From: Hyperoodon ampullatus
Taxonomy: Eukaryota > Chordata > Mammalia > Artiodactyla > Ziphiidae
Assembly (NCBI GenBank): GCA_949752795.1
Contig: OX457056.1
Coordinates: 89,302,942 to 89,366,941 of the forward strand
Length of the DNA stretch: 64,000 bases
Direction: 5' to 3'
In this document: positions 46,381-58,860 of the stretch, piece by piece
How the letters are laid out: every line of letters begins with the position of its first letter
How positions within the stretch are numbered: position 1 is the first letter of the stretch
Position numbers and translations under genes: made by a program
Notes under the pieces: model-generated
The model's database searches: none
What the model saw: the letters and a program-made list of their open reading frames with translations, nothing else
What the model was told of the DNA's origin: nothing

Positions 46381-49123
46381 ACCCAAGCACATAGATGAGG
46401 GTTCATAGTGTTCCCTCCCTCTTTCCAGGCTCTAGCACACCGAGTGGCAGGAGCAACAGGCTGAGACAACGGTGTCAAAGTGCTCAAGCCAGATTCTGGG
46501 GAGAGGCTTGTATTGTTCCCACGTGAGGGTTGATGAATTTGTCTGGCTGCATCTTGCGAGTTTAAGTTCAAACCGAATGGTTGGAGTTATTGCTTTGCTT
46601 TGCCTTATAAACCCAAGCATGCCGAAAAAGCCTGATGATCAAAGAGACTGTAGAAAAGAGAGGGGGGAGGAGAGGGCGATAGTAACATAGGGAGCATAGC
46701 GCAATCTTTTTATTGCCAAGAGTTAACATTCTTTTATTTCATTTTTCCTCCTGCCTTTCTGAAGCTGTTGCAAAATGGATTGAAATCATAGCTGTCACTT
46801 TCTCTATTGGCGCTTTCCAACCACTGTGGGGTAGAAGTTTTCTAGTTAGAGTTTCCAACTGTTGCTTCTTGTAAGGCAGGGGGGAAAGCCTGTTGCTTTT
46901 CTAGAACCAACCACCCAGGGAACAGCTAGATCTACCTGAGCAAAATGCCATTTTTATTCCACTTGCGAAAAAAAATATTGTGGCAGCAGAAATTTAGACA
47001 GCCTGAATAATTTAAAGACTAAAGCCTTTGGGGGTTTTATCACTCTATATTTGTAAAGGCTATTGAATTGTTATTTCATTTCATTATTAGTGAGTCATTT
47101 TATTTTAACACACTAAGGCTTAAGAACTTTTCTTTCTTTTTTTTAAAGGTATGTCAGGGAAGAAATACGTATATTTAAAATATATTGAGTAGGATTAGAA
47201 TAAAAAGTGTGACTATTAAATTGCTGTATTTTAAAGTTGTACTTTCCCCTGCTTTAACTAGCTTATTTTAAATATTATTTTAAATTAATATCTCTGATGG
47301 TTGTATTAGAAAAACAATTTTGAAATATCAATGCACAATGAATATTCTCGGACTTGGAAGAGGTTTTTAATAGACTCATTTATAATATTCTGTCACATAC
47401 ATGTCACTACCACAAAGCACCCAAGATGAACTATTGACAAACACTGGGGAATGTAATAACATGGGCACATATACAAATCATACCCAATCCATGCCATTGC
47501 GACTGGATAAATTAGGCAATGAATTAGTTTAAGTTGTTTGTATCATGTAGATAAATGATGATAATAATTTCCTTTTCAGTCATTTATTTTGGCACCTTGT
47601 AAGTACCCACACAGATAATTTATAAAATAGGAGAAGATTCAGAAGACTCAGAAGGCAAACAGTGCCTTTGCCAGTGGTCTGCTTTTAGAGTACTATGCTT
47701 TTCAGAACTTTTAAAATGTATAATTCTGTTGACTATATTTACAAACAACTTTTCAGTTTAAAACCAAAGGCAAAACCAAAACTGAATTGAATAGGGAAGT
47801 TGCTGTTTAACTAAAACAACCACCATAACAAAAAAGCTCTGTATAATCAGTTGTTCAACTGAATTCATACAGAAGCTCAGAAAAAAAATAATTAATTTAA
47901 TTGCTGTACCACTGGAAATAGCTCTTAATGATGGAATAATATAATCTATTTACTCACCGTACCGTGTGTATATGTACTTGATTTTTTTAAATATTCACCC
48001 AACAGATAAACCTTTAAAAAATATATTCTACTAAATTACCCATTACCTTTCCACAATAGTGTTAGAGACATCATGGGAAAATAGAAACCACTGAACCTAG
48101 GAAAATAATAAACCTTGATTTACTTATTCTTCCTTGCTTCTCTTTTTAATGAAATCTACCAACAAGACCCAAGGTTTATTTTTTCTTCTATTATCTATAA
48201 CAAAGCATGGGAATACATAGATTGGAAATAACTCCAAAAAAATTGGAAACAGAGGAATTTTAGGATTGAGAGTTCTATATAAGCAAAATCTGGATAGTTA
48301 GCCCTGGTTAAGAGCACTGTCTATGGTATGCTTTGATTTTTAGATCATAAAGTAAAGTTGAAATGTCAATGGGAAATAAGACTTATTGCTTTTATATTAA
48401 GCATGTTTCAGAACCCTGATAGGCAGTAACTTCTGAGATTATTTAATAGGAAATTTTCAACAAAATTAAACAAATAAAAATGGACATCAAATATAATAAA
48501 AATAGTTTTAAAGAAAATTAAAATTAAAATCCATTGCTAAAACAATGCTCATTTTTATATTTTTATTCATTACCATTATTATCCACCCATTTCCACAGCT
48601 GGGAAAACCGCATAATTGTACATTACATTAATGGGTTTGAAAACTAGACTCTGTTAATTTTTGTTCTTTTCCTATGCTATGCTAAGAGAAATATAATTCC
48701 AGATTGGTTTCTAACATTGTCTATTTTATTAAAGACTAATGTCACATCAAAAGTATTTTCTGATTCACGCCCTTCAGGATTTAAAATATTTTTCCCAAAT
48801 TTGAAAGAGAGAGAGAGAGATTTTATAGAATCTCTATAATCAATAATTGTTGGTTTTGAGCAGTGAATGGAAAACTGCTGAAGAATAATTCTGACGCAGG
48901 GAAAAAAACCATACTTGAGAGCAAGAGTTTTCTTTTCAGGCAATAATATTGTTCATTAAATTAGGAAGGATTTTTCTTTTGGCATCATGGGATGTATTGT
49001 GCCTATGATAGTGACTACATACTATTATCTTCTATCATCTTAAAAAAACTACTGTGATTTCCATATATTTTAAATTAAATTCCTCAAACCTTCTCTCTTA
49101 ATAATTTCTGCCAAGCTGTATAC

Positions 49124-49167
<44 letters not shown>
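49124..49167. repeat. (CA)n microsatellite
   Basis: About 21 CA units in GABRB1 intron 3. Confidence 0.95.
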
Positions 49168-49170
<3 letters not shown>

Positions 49171-49822
49171 TGACTGAAGAGGAATAAGAGGCAGTTGGAA
49201 CAAAAGGAGACAGTAGCCCCCAATAAAACACAGATAATAGTAAGTAAGTCTTCTCTCAGAGTAGTAGATTGGGGGAACAAGATATTAACTACCTGCAAAC
49301 AAAAGGTTGAACCCTTGTATTTCAGATTCCAATGACTAGCCGTTCTGTCTTATTAAAGAGGCAGCTCCTGCTCATCAAGGAGGAGTTCCAGCCACAGAGC
49401 TCTCTGTCTCTGATCTAAAGACGTGATGGTCTGAGTGGCCACCTCCCGAAAACTTGAAATCTATTGAGTCCTAACTCAAAGTAGGTCTCAACCCAAGCTG
49501 TTCCCAGGAATGGATAGCTACTGTGTATTCATTGTTTCCTTCCTTTATGCATACATGGATGCCATAGTGAATGCTCTTATAGGCATTAAAATTAACAATA
49601 AAAACACCCACCCCCCAAAAAATAAAAACTAAAATGAGCCAATTTTCTAAATAATACCCAAGAGAAAATGAAATTTTATTTACGAAATGTCCACTATTGT
49701 TAAATCCCACTGTTATTTGAATATTTGATTCCAGAGGTTTCTGGTATATGCTTCAGTTATGTCTAATTACCATTCTCTTGATGACACCAAACAATAACCA
49801 CCTGTCACCACTTTCTCTAAGC

Positions 49823-49988
49823 CAGTGTTTCCCATTCTTTAATGTGTATCTGAATCACTCTGGGATCTCAAAATGTTAAAATGCAGTTTTTTATTCTGAG
49901 GTCTAGGATGGGGTCTGATAGCCTACATTTTTAACAACTCCCAGGTGATGCCGATTGCTGCTATATGGACAGCACTTTGAGAAGCAAG
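49823..49988. mobile_element. MER5A-type hAT (Charlie) element
   Basis: The order CAGTGTTTCCCATTCTTTAA, ATCTGAATCACTCTGGGATC, CTAGGATGGGGTCTGATAGC, AACTCCCAGGTGATGCCGAT and CAGCACTTTGAGAAGCA is MER5A with its CAGTG-type ends. About 166 bp, non-coding. Confidence 0.82.
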
Positions 49989-50769
49989 ATTGTAGTACAT
50001 TATTCTAAGGGCTAGCTAGCATTATTAAGAAATGAACCTTTTTTTCTCTCAAATTTCTCTAAGGATGATATTTTTCCAAGGTTTCAAATTAAGTTTCAAG
50101 TTAACTTCCAGGTAGTTAAACAGGTAGCTGTGCTCAGAAGGGAAAATTGAGTGTAACAGTTGATGATAAGACTGATAGGGCTTGACTTAAACTAATAAGC
50201 AGTCCTCCTAACTGTGTCAATACTTATGAGTCCACCAGCCTTTAATGATGGCTATGAAAATGTTGCCAAGCCCAGTAATTTGGACAACACTATCCCGCTG
50301 CTTTACAAAGACTTTTCTTCTTCAGAATAAAGAACATTGCAAACTGGGTTTCACCCCACTAGGAGCTTGCAATAGCTTTGTAAAAGAGCCTAAACATACT
50401 CTTGCTGCTGTCAGTAAATTCTCTGAGGTTATAACAGAATTCCTTTGCAAATAGAGCAAATAGGTCAGTACCATTTAAAGGCATGAACAGATATCAGCAG
50501 TTAAAGATATAAATACGTTTTTCTCTTATATGAGTAATCAACAAGGTCTCACTTTTAGGTGCTGGGTTACAATATTGTACCATCAGGAGAAGCTAAGAGA
50601 GGAAAAACTTCCCTTTGCCTTTCTGTTTGGAGATAACAGAAAGATCTTTTTATACTCTAAGCCACATCAAAGCAAGCCTATCCAGGTTTTTTAAAGTTTG
50701 CAGTCACATTTGAAAGACTGTGTTCTTAGGATTACGTGACCAGACTAGGTATAACAATGTGTAGTACAA

Positions 50770-51020
50770 TGAAAACAGTAGCATTTATTGAATACATTCT
50801 ACGTATAAGGTATGGCTATCAAATGCTTTATATTAGTAGCTCATTTAAGGCTATAGAATTATCATCCCCCATTACAGATGGAGAAACTGAGGTGGAGAGA
50901 GGGAGAAACATGTTGAGAGAGGTTAAATAACTTGCTCAGAAGTTATAGATCTAGTAAAGGGCAGAAGAAGGATTTGAATCCAGGCAGGCTGCCTGCAAGA
51001 GTCTGGATCCTATCTATGAG
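50770..51020 (-). repeat. MIR
   Basis: GCATTTATTGAATACATTCT, CCCCATTACAGATGGAGAAA, TTAAATAACTTGCTCAGAAG and GGATTTGAATCCAGGCAGGC form a complete antisense MIR. Confidence 0.88.
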
Positions 51021-51029
51021 GCAAGTAAA

Positions 51030-51160
51030 AAAATATTCCTGGCATTTAGCTTTGAGACCTTAAGTGAGTCACTTGACTTCTCCAGGCCTCAGGGTTCTCC
51101 TCTGTAAAATGAAGGTAATTGACGCAATTGCTAAACCTCTTTCCAGTTCAAATATCTACC
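51030..51160 (+). repeat. MIR fragment
   Basis: TTGAGACCTTAAGTGAGTCA, TTCTCCAGGCCTCAGGG and TCCTCTGTAAAATGAAGGTA form the sense MIR core. Together with the preceding copy it makes an inverted MIR pair. Confidence 0.75.
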
Positions 51161-52534
51161 ATATAAATTTAGGCTATTAAAGATTTTAGACTCTGTTAAA
51201 ATCAAGATTCTTCCTCTTCATCATATTCTCCTGTTAGATTCCATCTTATTCCATTTTGTTCTCCTTTTAGATGTGTCAGTCAACAAGCATTTATTAAATT
51301 CCAACTGAGTGCAAACTCTGGTAATCTCCTGGGAACATTGCAGTAATGATTGTGTGCAATCTGGGGCCCCTTGGATTACCATTTTAATTGGTCATAGCAT
51401 TATCATCCATTTTTTCCTAAACACATTCTCAAAGACAGCAACAAGAAATGTTGAATCCATGGTCTTTAAAATGAGACTTGAATGATGCCTGGTTTATATC
51501 GTATTAAGCGTTGGAGCTAGGACCATATCTGAAGTGTTTCCATCTGGTACTGTCCATTGTATTCAAACAGGGAACATTGCTCAACTATTGCCAAACTAAT
51601 AATATTTCAACCCTTAATGTGAAACAGAAGGAAACCTTTGTTTTCCAAGATCTGGGTATCCCAAAGATTTGCCCAATCCACCTAAAATCTTTCCATCAGG
51701 TGGTCTGGGAGCAAGGGGTGAAGCCACAGTGCTCATCTCCTCTGACCATCACTTAGTTTCAATTCTGTAAATGTTTGGTGCTTTTTGTCATGGCAGGCCC
51801 CCAAAGTCTTGATAGCACCCTCAAAACACACATGAATCAAATCTTGCCTTATTAGGGAAGGTAAAATATTACAAAAGAAAAGAACTGGTATTAAATATTT
51901 CCAAATGATTTGAGTTTCAGTAACTCAAATGACATTATCACACTTGAGGACAGTAGGAAGATGAATGGTATATGCCTGCTGTTGATTAAATGTTAATACA
52001 GTTTCCCCATGAGCTTTTTAAGCAGAGTGAATCCTATATTTTGTAATACCAGGATTGAGTTTCTGCATTTTAGAATACTTCTGTTTTCAGAAGATCATGC
52101 ATTTCATGAAGTCTCTTGACTGATGATTGTTGAAGGAAGTTACAGTCAGTAGCACGTAACAATCTATTACTTAGCCCTTGACAGAAATGCTCAAGAAACG
52201 GTTTAAAATTAATTCCTATTAGTGGTGATAACTTAATTAAAAAAGGCTGGTCATAAGAAGAATGAAAGATAAATGGGTTTTCTTTAGTGAGCCCAGTATC
52301 CCCTTCTTAGAATCCTCATAGCCCTCATTGTTTTTCCACTAATAGTCTTTTTCTTCTACACCTCCATTAAGTGCCTAATGTGTTTTCCCTCTTACAGCCC
52401 CAATAAAACTGTCATCGTATTATATATTTAAGATTAAAGGCATTTTCCCAGGAGCATTCAACCACTCTAGTGAATAAAGCAGATAGGGTGTCTGTCCTTG
52501 TGGGGTTTATTGTCTTTCTTAAAAAAATATTTAA
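51161..52534. other. GABRB1 intron 3, nothing recognised
   Basis: No exon or named repeat. An 81-codon frame at 51511-51756 has no recognisable product. Confidence 0.5.
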
Positions 52535-52746
52535 GGGCTTCCCTGGTGGCGCAGTGGTTGAGAGTCCGCCTGATGATTCAGGGGACACGGGTTCGTGTCC
52601 CGGTCCGGGAGGATCCCACATGCCGCGGAGCGGCTGGGCCCGTGAGCCATGGCCGCTGGGCCTGCGCGTCCGGAGCCTGTGCTCCGCAACGGGAGAGGTC
52701 ACAGAGGTGATAGGCCCGCGTACCGCAAAAAAAAAAAAAAAGAAAA
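52535..52746 (+). mobile_element. CHR-type SINE, short form (plus)
   Basis: A complete copy reading GGGCTTCCCTGGTGGCGCAG, then GGTTCGTGTCCCGGTCCGGG and CGCGTACCGC, ending in a short A tail. It is in sense orientation relative to GABRB1. Confidence 0.95.
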
Positions 52747-52849
52747 ACTTAATATCTCTATTCTTGAAGTAAAGATTTTATTTTCCATTTTGAAAGATTT
52801 TTGAAACATCCATAGTTACCTTGATCATGGGATGTTTTGGTTCAACATG

Positions 52850-53330
52850 TACTTACTGAACACTTAGTCTTTTATCGTGTCCTGAACTGGGTGCTAGGGA
52901 TGGAAAAATGACTAAGACATGTTTCATACCTTCAGATATTGGGTTGGCCAAAAAGTTCGTTCGGGTTTTTGTGTAAGATATGGGGGAACCCGAACGAACT
53001 TTTTGGCCAGCCCAAATTTTTACAGCATAGAGGAGAATGCAGAAACCAGGTTATTTAAAACAATGTGGTAGTGGCTATGATAGAGGCATGTATGCCCAGC
53101 ATCCTATGGGAGCATAGCGGAGCAGTTTCTAAGGCATGGTGAAAGGTTAATTCCTAAAAAGGAATAGTAGTGAGCCCCATGTGTAGGCTGCAAATGAGAA
53201 GAAGAAACTTCCAAGCAAAAGGAAGGGCATTAGCATTGGCAGGTATGCCTGAAAACAGTATGGAGTGTTCTGGGAATTATAAGTCATTCACTATTGTGAG
53301 AACTTAAAGGGCACAGGGAAGATTGTCAAG
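52850..53330 (+). repeat. Old interspersed repeat split by a mariner element
   Basis: TGAACTGGGTGCTAGGGATG, ACTAAGACATGTTTCATACC, TAGTGGCTATGATAGAGGCA, ATCCTATGGGAGCATAGC and GGAAGGGCATTAGCATTGGC follow the pattern of a common old mammalian repeat that usually includes 'tgctatgatagaggtatgtacagggtgctatgggagcac'-like text. Its name is not assigned. The mariner remnant at 52939-53015 lies inside it. Confidence 0.5.
52939..53015. mobile_element. 77-bp palindromic mariner remnant (MITE)
   Basis: The left end TTGGGTTGGCCAAAAAGTTC and the right end GAACTTTTTGGCCAGCCCAA are inverted repeats about 31 bp long around a roughly 15-bp centre. The terminal sequence is that of the mariner family common in cetartiodactyls. 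There is no transposase. A TA precedes the left end; the right flank reads AT. Confidence 0.9.
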
Positions 53331-53739
53331 AAATAAGACAGGATGCTAACAGCAAGATGCAGGACAGAGTTATTGAATGTTCTCACTTGTCTAAAAAGAA
53401 GCCTCTCTAGAAACATACATTTTTTTTTTGTATAGTGCTGACCACTTCTGGAAGAATATACAAGAAATGAGTAACAGTGGTTGTGTCTTGGAAGTGGCAC
53501 CAGGACTAGGAGAATGACTTGGAGGGATACTTACTGTTCTTAATATGCCCTTTTGAATTGTTTGATTTTTTTAAAAATCTTAAACATTTAAAATTTTCAC
53601 TTTAAAAAGACACACACACACAGACAGAGACAGAGAGACAGAAAGAAGAAATGATGCTGGAATGTGTATGCTAAGGAAATGAATCCTAATCCTGAAATAA
53701 AGGAAACCTGCTACAGGTTTTAACAGGTGCTACGTTTTG

Positions 53740-53950
53740 CATTTCAGATAGATCATTCTGATAGCTGCGTGGAGGATGAAGTAGAGAAGGCTAAAACTGG
53801 GGCCAACATTCCTAGTTAAGAAGTATTAGAGGGTAATTCGGAGTCCAGATGAGAGATGATAAATGCCTCAAGGAGAACAGTGGCCTTAAGAATAGAAAAG
53901 AAGAGGGGAAAAACGAGAAATTCAAACAGAGGCAAATCAGAGGGATTTCA
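53740..53950 (+). repeat. Old interspersed repeat, family D (copy 2)
   Basis: ATAGATCATTCTGATAGCTG, then GGATGAAGTAGAGAAGGC and TGAGAGATGATAAATGCC, parallels 15040-15200. Short. Confidence 0.5.
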
Positions 53951-56900
53951 TGACTGGTTAGATGTTGGAAGTTAGAGAGGTAGTGAGCCTAGGTTGCCCT
54001 ATGGGTTCCATATTGAGTGATGGGCACATATGGCACCATCTGCCCAGGGAAGGAAACAGGAAAAGAAGCACCAACCACAATGTTCACCGTTGAAGTAGAT
54101 ATGTTTTCAGAATTAAAAAAAAAAAAGTCAGAGCATGTTGTTGCAGGGCACTTGTGGGAACACTGCGGTAGAATATTGGAGGTTGGACCTATCCTGAAAA
54201 AGACTAATTTCTTGGTGACCCTTCTAGTTCTGTTCACATATAAAGCAAGTTCTACAGGGAGAAATCCTGGGTGCATAAATGTGGTGGCTGAAATGAACCA
54301 GTTAGAGATATGGAGAAAGGTTGCTGACCAAAGACAGAGAATGAAGTGCAGTCAACTTTAATCTGTAGCAACATTGTTCTTTATCTAGGAGGACCTAGAC
54401 CCTGATAAGATTGGGAACCTACTTTTCAAATTCACCCAGAGAAGTGACTTTTGTACACTGTTTCAGTTGCTTTTATAAAACCATATAGATGGGGAAAAAA
54501 GATGTGTGTGGAACCCACTTACACAGCATCTGCTCTCTTCTCCATCACATCCCTAAAATGATTCGGAGTCCTTCTGGAACACTGTGTTTCCATGGGAAAT
54601 CACATGAAAGCAGTGTGAGTTCTTGTAGAAGGTGTATTTGGCAATGAAATGAGATGGGGTATAATAGACAGCACAAGTGGGACCAACAGAAATGAAGCTT
54701 AGCTGCCAGGAAATTCAAAAGTGACCCCCAGGAGCTTTGCAGAAGAGCTGAAACATTTGAATGGCTTGGTGGGGATGATTTTAAACAAGATTTCAACAGA
54801 GCCCTATCCCCACAGATGGTCTCCTGGAAAGTGGATACCTATTTTAGCAAAGGCATATTCATAGAGTGTGTCATCAAGTTTAGGGAAAGAAAGCAGAGAA
54901 GCAGCTAGAGAAATAGATTCAAACAAAAGAAGGTTCAAACAGAAGGTAGCTGTTAGCAGTCCCTACCACAGCAGAAAAAGAGTATGGGTTAAGGTCCTCT
55001 GGATGCAGTAGGAAAGTTAGAGGCCAGATGTCTCTTTCTGGTTGCTGAATGGATTAATCAGGGAAGTTGCTAGGAGTGACTCCTGTTTGAATGAGAAGGT
55101 TTATTTGGGATCCTTCCTGAAGGCGGGGGAATAGATTTGTTGAAAGCTCAGGGTCCCTGCCTACTCTAACCCTCTGTGACTCACAGGGAGGTTTTTTTCT
55201 TCTGATCTATTATTTTCAAGACAATGATATACAATTCTCTAGTCAAGGGAATCTTCTTTGTGGTTTCCATAGAGACAGGTCAATGACATTTATTTGAAAT
55301 CCTACCTGTGCCTAGAACATTTTCTCATGTCAGAGGCCATCATTTCTCCCTCCTCCCACCTGCAATGTCTTTCCCACCCAGATGCATCTAGATCTACTTC
55401 AACACCCACAGGAAGTCATCTTTCTTCTATAGAGCTTTGCTGTAGCCACATGGAAAAGGAATCTGCTGGAGGAAGAATGTGTAGGGCATATAAACAAATC
55501 AAGACTCTGAAAAGACAAAAGACCCAATATAACATAATGATCTTCTTTCAGTTCGTATAAGGTTTTTATTAACCTTGCCTTCCACCCCCTCACCACCAGC
55601 GCTATGTAAGCTACAGGAAGTTTAGGATTATATTCTTTATGCTCTCTATGTAACTCCTAGCATATTATAGGGACTTAATAACATTTATTAGGATTATAAA
55701 AGAATTTTTCTAGCCATAAAAAGTGTTAGTAATAATGGCATTTAAATTTTCTAATTCAGAAATTAATAGTTTCTCTGTCAGGTCTGCCTTATGCCTTCAT
55801 ATGTAATTTTCTTTTATGTTGATCATGAATCATGAGCCGTTTCCATAGAAACAACTTTATCACATGGCACAGCCAGTTTTACAGACACAAAATCATTTCA
55901 TGACAAATATCAACGTACATATATACATATATATGTATATACATATATATGTATATACGCATAACTTTCATCATCTTTAAAAATTAGTGAATTATTTTCA
56001 TTTTTCAAAATGTCATCTGTATGCTGGTACCTGGACTTTCAATATTTCTGGAAACATTTAAGAAATTACTGAAGAATACCTGGAGTGATGACTACAAAGT
56101 GAATAGCATTTAAAAAGAAGGAAAATCAAACATAAAGGGAAGCATATGAAAAGGCCTCAGCCATTTGGAGTGATTTTGAATGAGGTAAGTTAGATTTTAA
56201 AAGACAACCAAGGAAGTTAATCAAATTGAAAATATAAAGTAAATAATATATCTAATCCAGAAATATATATATTTACTATATATGTATATAATATCTATTA
56301 TATCTATCTACATCTATCTATCTATCTAGTCATTTCTGCTGTAACTGTATCCTTACCTAAATATGGATGTTTGCTTTGAAACATCAACTTTTGTCTGAAA
56401 CTTCCACACCCACACAGTAATTTGTCATAACCAGTAAATGTGTTAAATCAACTACCACATTAAACGGAGATAGGAGATTCTTTCCACTGACATCACCACC
56501 TCTCTGTTTGCCCCCACTCCCAACATACAAATACACACACACACACACACACACAATTCAGCACATCCCGAAGGAACAACCTAGAGTGCAAAAATCCCGG
56601 TTCAAACCGACTGCGGAGTTGAGGCTGGTGAGAAGAGACGAAGAAGATTCAGTATGAAGGTTAGTGTTAGTCAGTTGCAAACTTTTGGCTAAATGTGGCG
56701 GGAACTGATTTTTAGAAGTTTTGAAGTTGGAAATGGGAGGACGAGGACAGGATGAAAAATTTGGAGTGGAAGGTACTCATATAACTGAAAAGTCATATCC
56801 AGTTTTTGGTGGGTTATTGGTGCCTATCTCCTACATCTATGTCAACCCCATTTTGGGAGACACCCCCACAAGCTGTGTTGTCATGAAGTGTGAAGGGGAT

Positions 56901-57270
56901 TTTATAACCTGGTTTTCTGCAATTGTGGAAGGGAATGACTTTCAGGATGACATATGGCAGATTACAGATGAAATATGCCCTACTGTGTTCAAAATCACGG
57001 TCATCGGACATAAACATACCTTAGTAAATTATGTTTTTGCCTAGTTACCATTCAGCTTTCACACATTTTAAAGAATTTGCACTTTTGGTTCTGCAAAAAT
57101 GGGCAGAGATATGTGAGCCCAAACTCAAACAAAGCAAATGTCATTATTCTTTTTCAATACTATTCAGCCTCACTGAGTGGAGGTTTGAGTGGAAATGTGG
57201 GACCCTTTCAGTATTGTAGGCAGGGAGCACCTACAGAAGGTGATTTCAGAAGCTACCTGCTTGAAATGCC
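53951..57270. other. GABRB1 intron 3, mostly unrecognised
   Basis: Contains microsatellites: an alternating AT/GTATAC block at 55918-55960, (ATCT)n at about 56299-56328 and (CA)n at about 56533-56556. Frames of 107-139 codons at 54017-54361, 56721-57044 and 57077-57496 have no family resemblance, and the last runs into a SINE. No exon of GABRB1 is seen. Confidence 0.5.
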
Positions 57271-57280
57271 ATCATCAGAT

Positions 57281-57596
57281 TTTTTTTTTTTTTGGCTGTG
57301 TTGGGTCTTCGTTGCTGCGCGCGGGCTTTCTCTAGTTGCGGCGAGCGGGCGCTACTCTCCGTTGCGGTATGGTGGCTTCTCTTGTGGAGCACGGGCTCTA
57401 GGTGTGTGGGCTTCAGTAGTTTCAGCATGTGGACTCAATAGTTGCAGCTCGAGGGGTCTTGGGCTCAGGCTCCGTAGTTGTGGCGCACGGGCTTAGTTGA
57501 TCCGCGGCATGTGGGATCTTCCCGGACCAGAGACCGAACCAGTTTCCCCTGCATTGGCAGGTGGTTTCTTAACCACTACACCGCCAGGGAAGTCCC
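57281..57596 (-). mobile_element. CHR-type SINE, long form (minus)
   Basis: Minus strand reads GGGACTTCCCTGGCGGTGTA, diverged A and B boxes and the long-form body to a short A tail. The duplication ATCATCAGATTTT occurs at 57271 and 57600. Confidence 0.93.
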
Positions 57597-58167
57597 GCAA
57601 TCATCAGATTTTGATATCTTCTGCTTTGATTCCTGCTGAAATGCAAATAACACCTGAGAGAGGCACTAATAATGCTAGTCTTTATTTCTTGTATTTATAC
57701 CAGTGTGTGAATGAATGGTTGAATGAGAGAACAGGTTTGCTTAAGAGACAGAGACTCAAAAAGGAAACAAATAAATAAATAATAAATACATCTTGTGTAG
57801 TTAAAAAAAAGAGAGAGAGAGAGACAAAGACTAGAAAAGGAAAGGAGGAAAGGTAGGAAAGAGGATTTATTTCATACTTTCCCCAGAATCAGCAACTTCC
57901 TGATTTCAGGAGCCAATATGAAACAGCTCGAAACAATGGCTGAGATGTGCTGAGACAGCATTTGTGCTGTCCACACTGATCCTTTGCACTCGAAAAGCAT
58001 TTTGCTTGATCTGACAGCAATACTCAATATTTTGTAGACCAAAATGTGAAATCAGCAAATTCACCTCCATTCTCTGGAGGCATAGTGTCCATGCTGACTG
58101 GGCCAGGTGGCAATAACATCTTGTAGTTTGAATAACCTGATGAATCTTATAGTTAAAATCAGTGTCT
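57597..58167. other. GABRB1 intron 3, nothing recognised
   Basis: No named repeat. A 114-codon minus-strand frame at 57906-58250 continues into the neighbouring L1 and has no product. Confidence 0.5.
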
Positions 58168-58474
58168 GGTAGAGAACAAATGTATGGATACCAAGGGGGA
58201 AAGGGGGTGGGGTGGGAGGAATTGGGAGATTGGGATTGACACATATACACTATTGATACTATGTATGAAATAGATAACTAATGAGAACATACTGTATAGC
58301 ACAGGGAATTCTACTTAATGCATTGTGGTGACCTAAATGGGAAGGAATTCCAAAAAAGAGGGGATATAGGTATATGCATAGTTGATTCATTTTGCTGTAC
58401 GGTAGAAACTAACACAACATTGTAAAGCAACTATACTCCAATAAAAATTAATTTAAAAAAATAAAAAATAAAAT
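58168..58474 (+). mobile_element. 5'-truncated L1 (plus)
   Basis: L1 3' UTR text (TGGGAGATTGGGATTGACAC; CATACTGTATAGCACAGGGA; AACATTGTAAAGCAACTATA; CTCCAATAAAAATT) with an A-rich tail. An exact AAAATCAGTGTCT duplication lies at 58155-58167 and 58475-58487. Its 3' UTR is of a different subfamily from that of the 26.5-kb L1. Confidence 0.93.
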
Positions 58475-58649
58475 AAAATCAGTGTCTAGTGGGAAGCACA
58501 CTGGCAATTTTTTAAGTCCAGATACTCCCCATCTGGTGTATATAATTTTGGTTTTCTCCTTAAGTACATTCCCCTTGAATCTTCTTCTGTCGAGTTATAT
58601 TTGAATAATTTTAAATCACTTTAAAATGTCAGGATGATGTTGTATCCTA

Positions 58650-58860
58650 ATTTATACTCTCAAGTATGAATCTCGTGACTTACTTAAGGCCTTTGATTCT
58701 TAGTTCCATGTAAAATGGAAGTAATAATTTCTGCTCTACTTATTTCAGGGAGCAATGAGGATCAAAAGAGATAAATCGTAGCCAAATATACAGTCTGTAC
58801 ATGTGATGTATAAACTGTAAGTTACTATATGAGTGTTAAATGCTGCTATTTTTTTATTAT
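58650..58860 (+). repeat. MIR
   Basis: GTGACTTACTTAAGGCCTTT, CATGTAAAATGGAAGTAATA, AATGAGGATCAAAAGAGAT and AACTGTAAGTTACTATATGA, diverged sense MIR. Confidence 0.7.

Noticed and set aside
56721..57044. 107-codon plus-strand frame in GABRB1 intron 3 as a possible gene
   Set aside because: No recognisable domain, signal or family, no clear promoter or splice context; its length is not exceptional for a 64-kb window.
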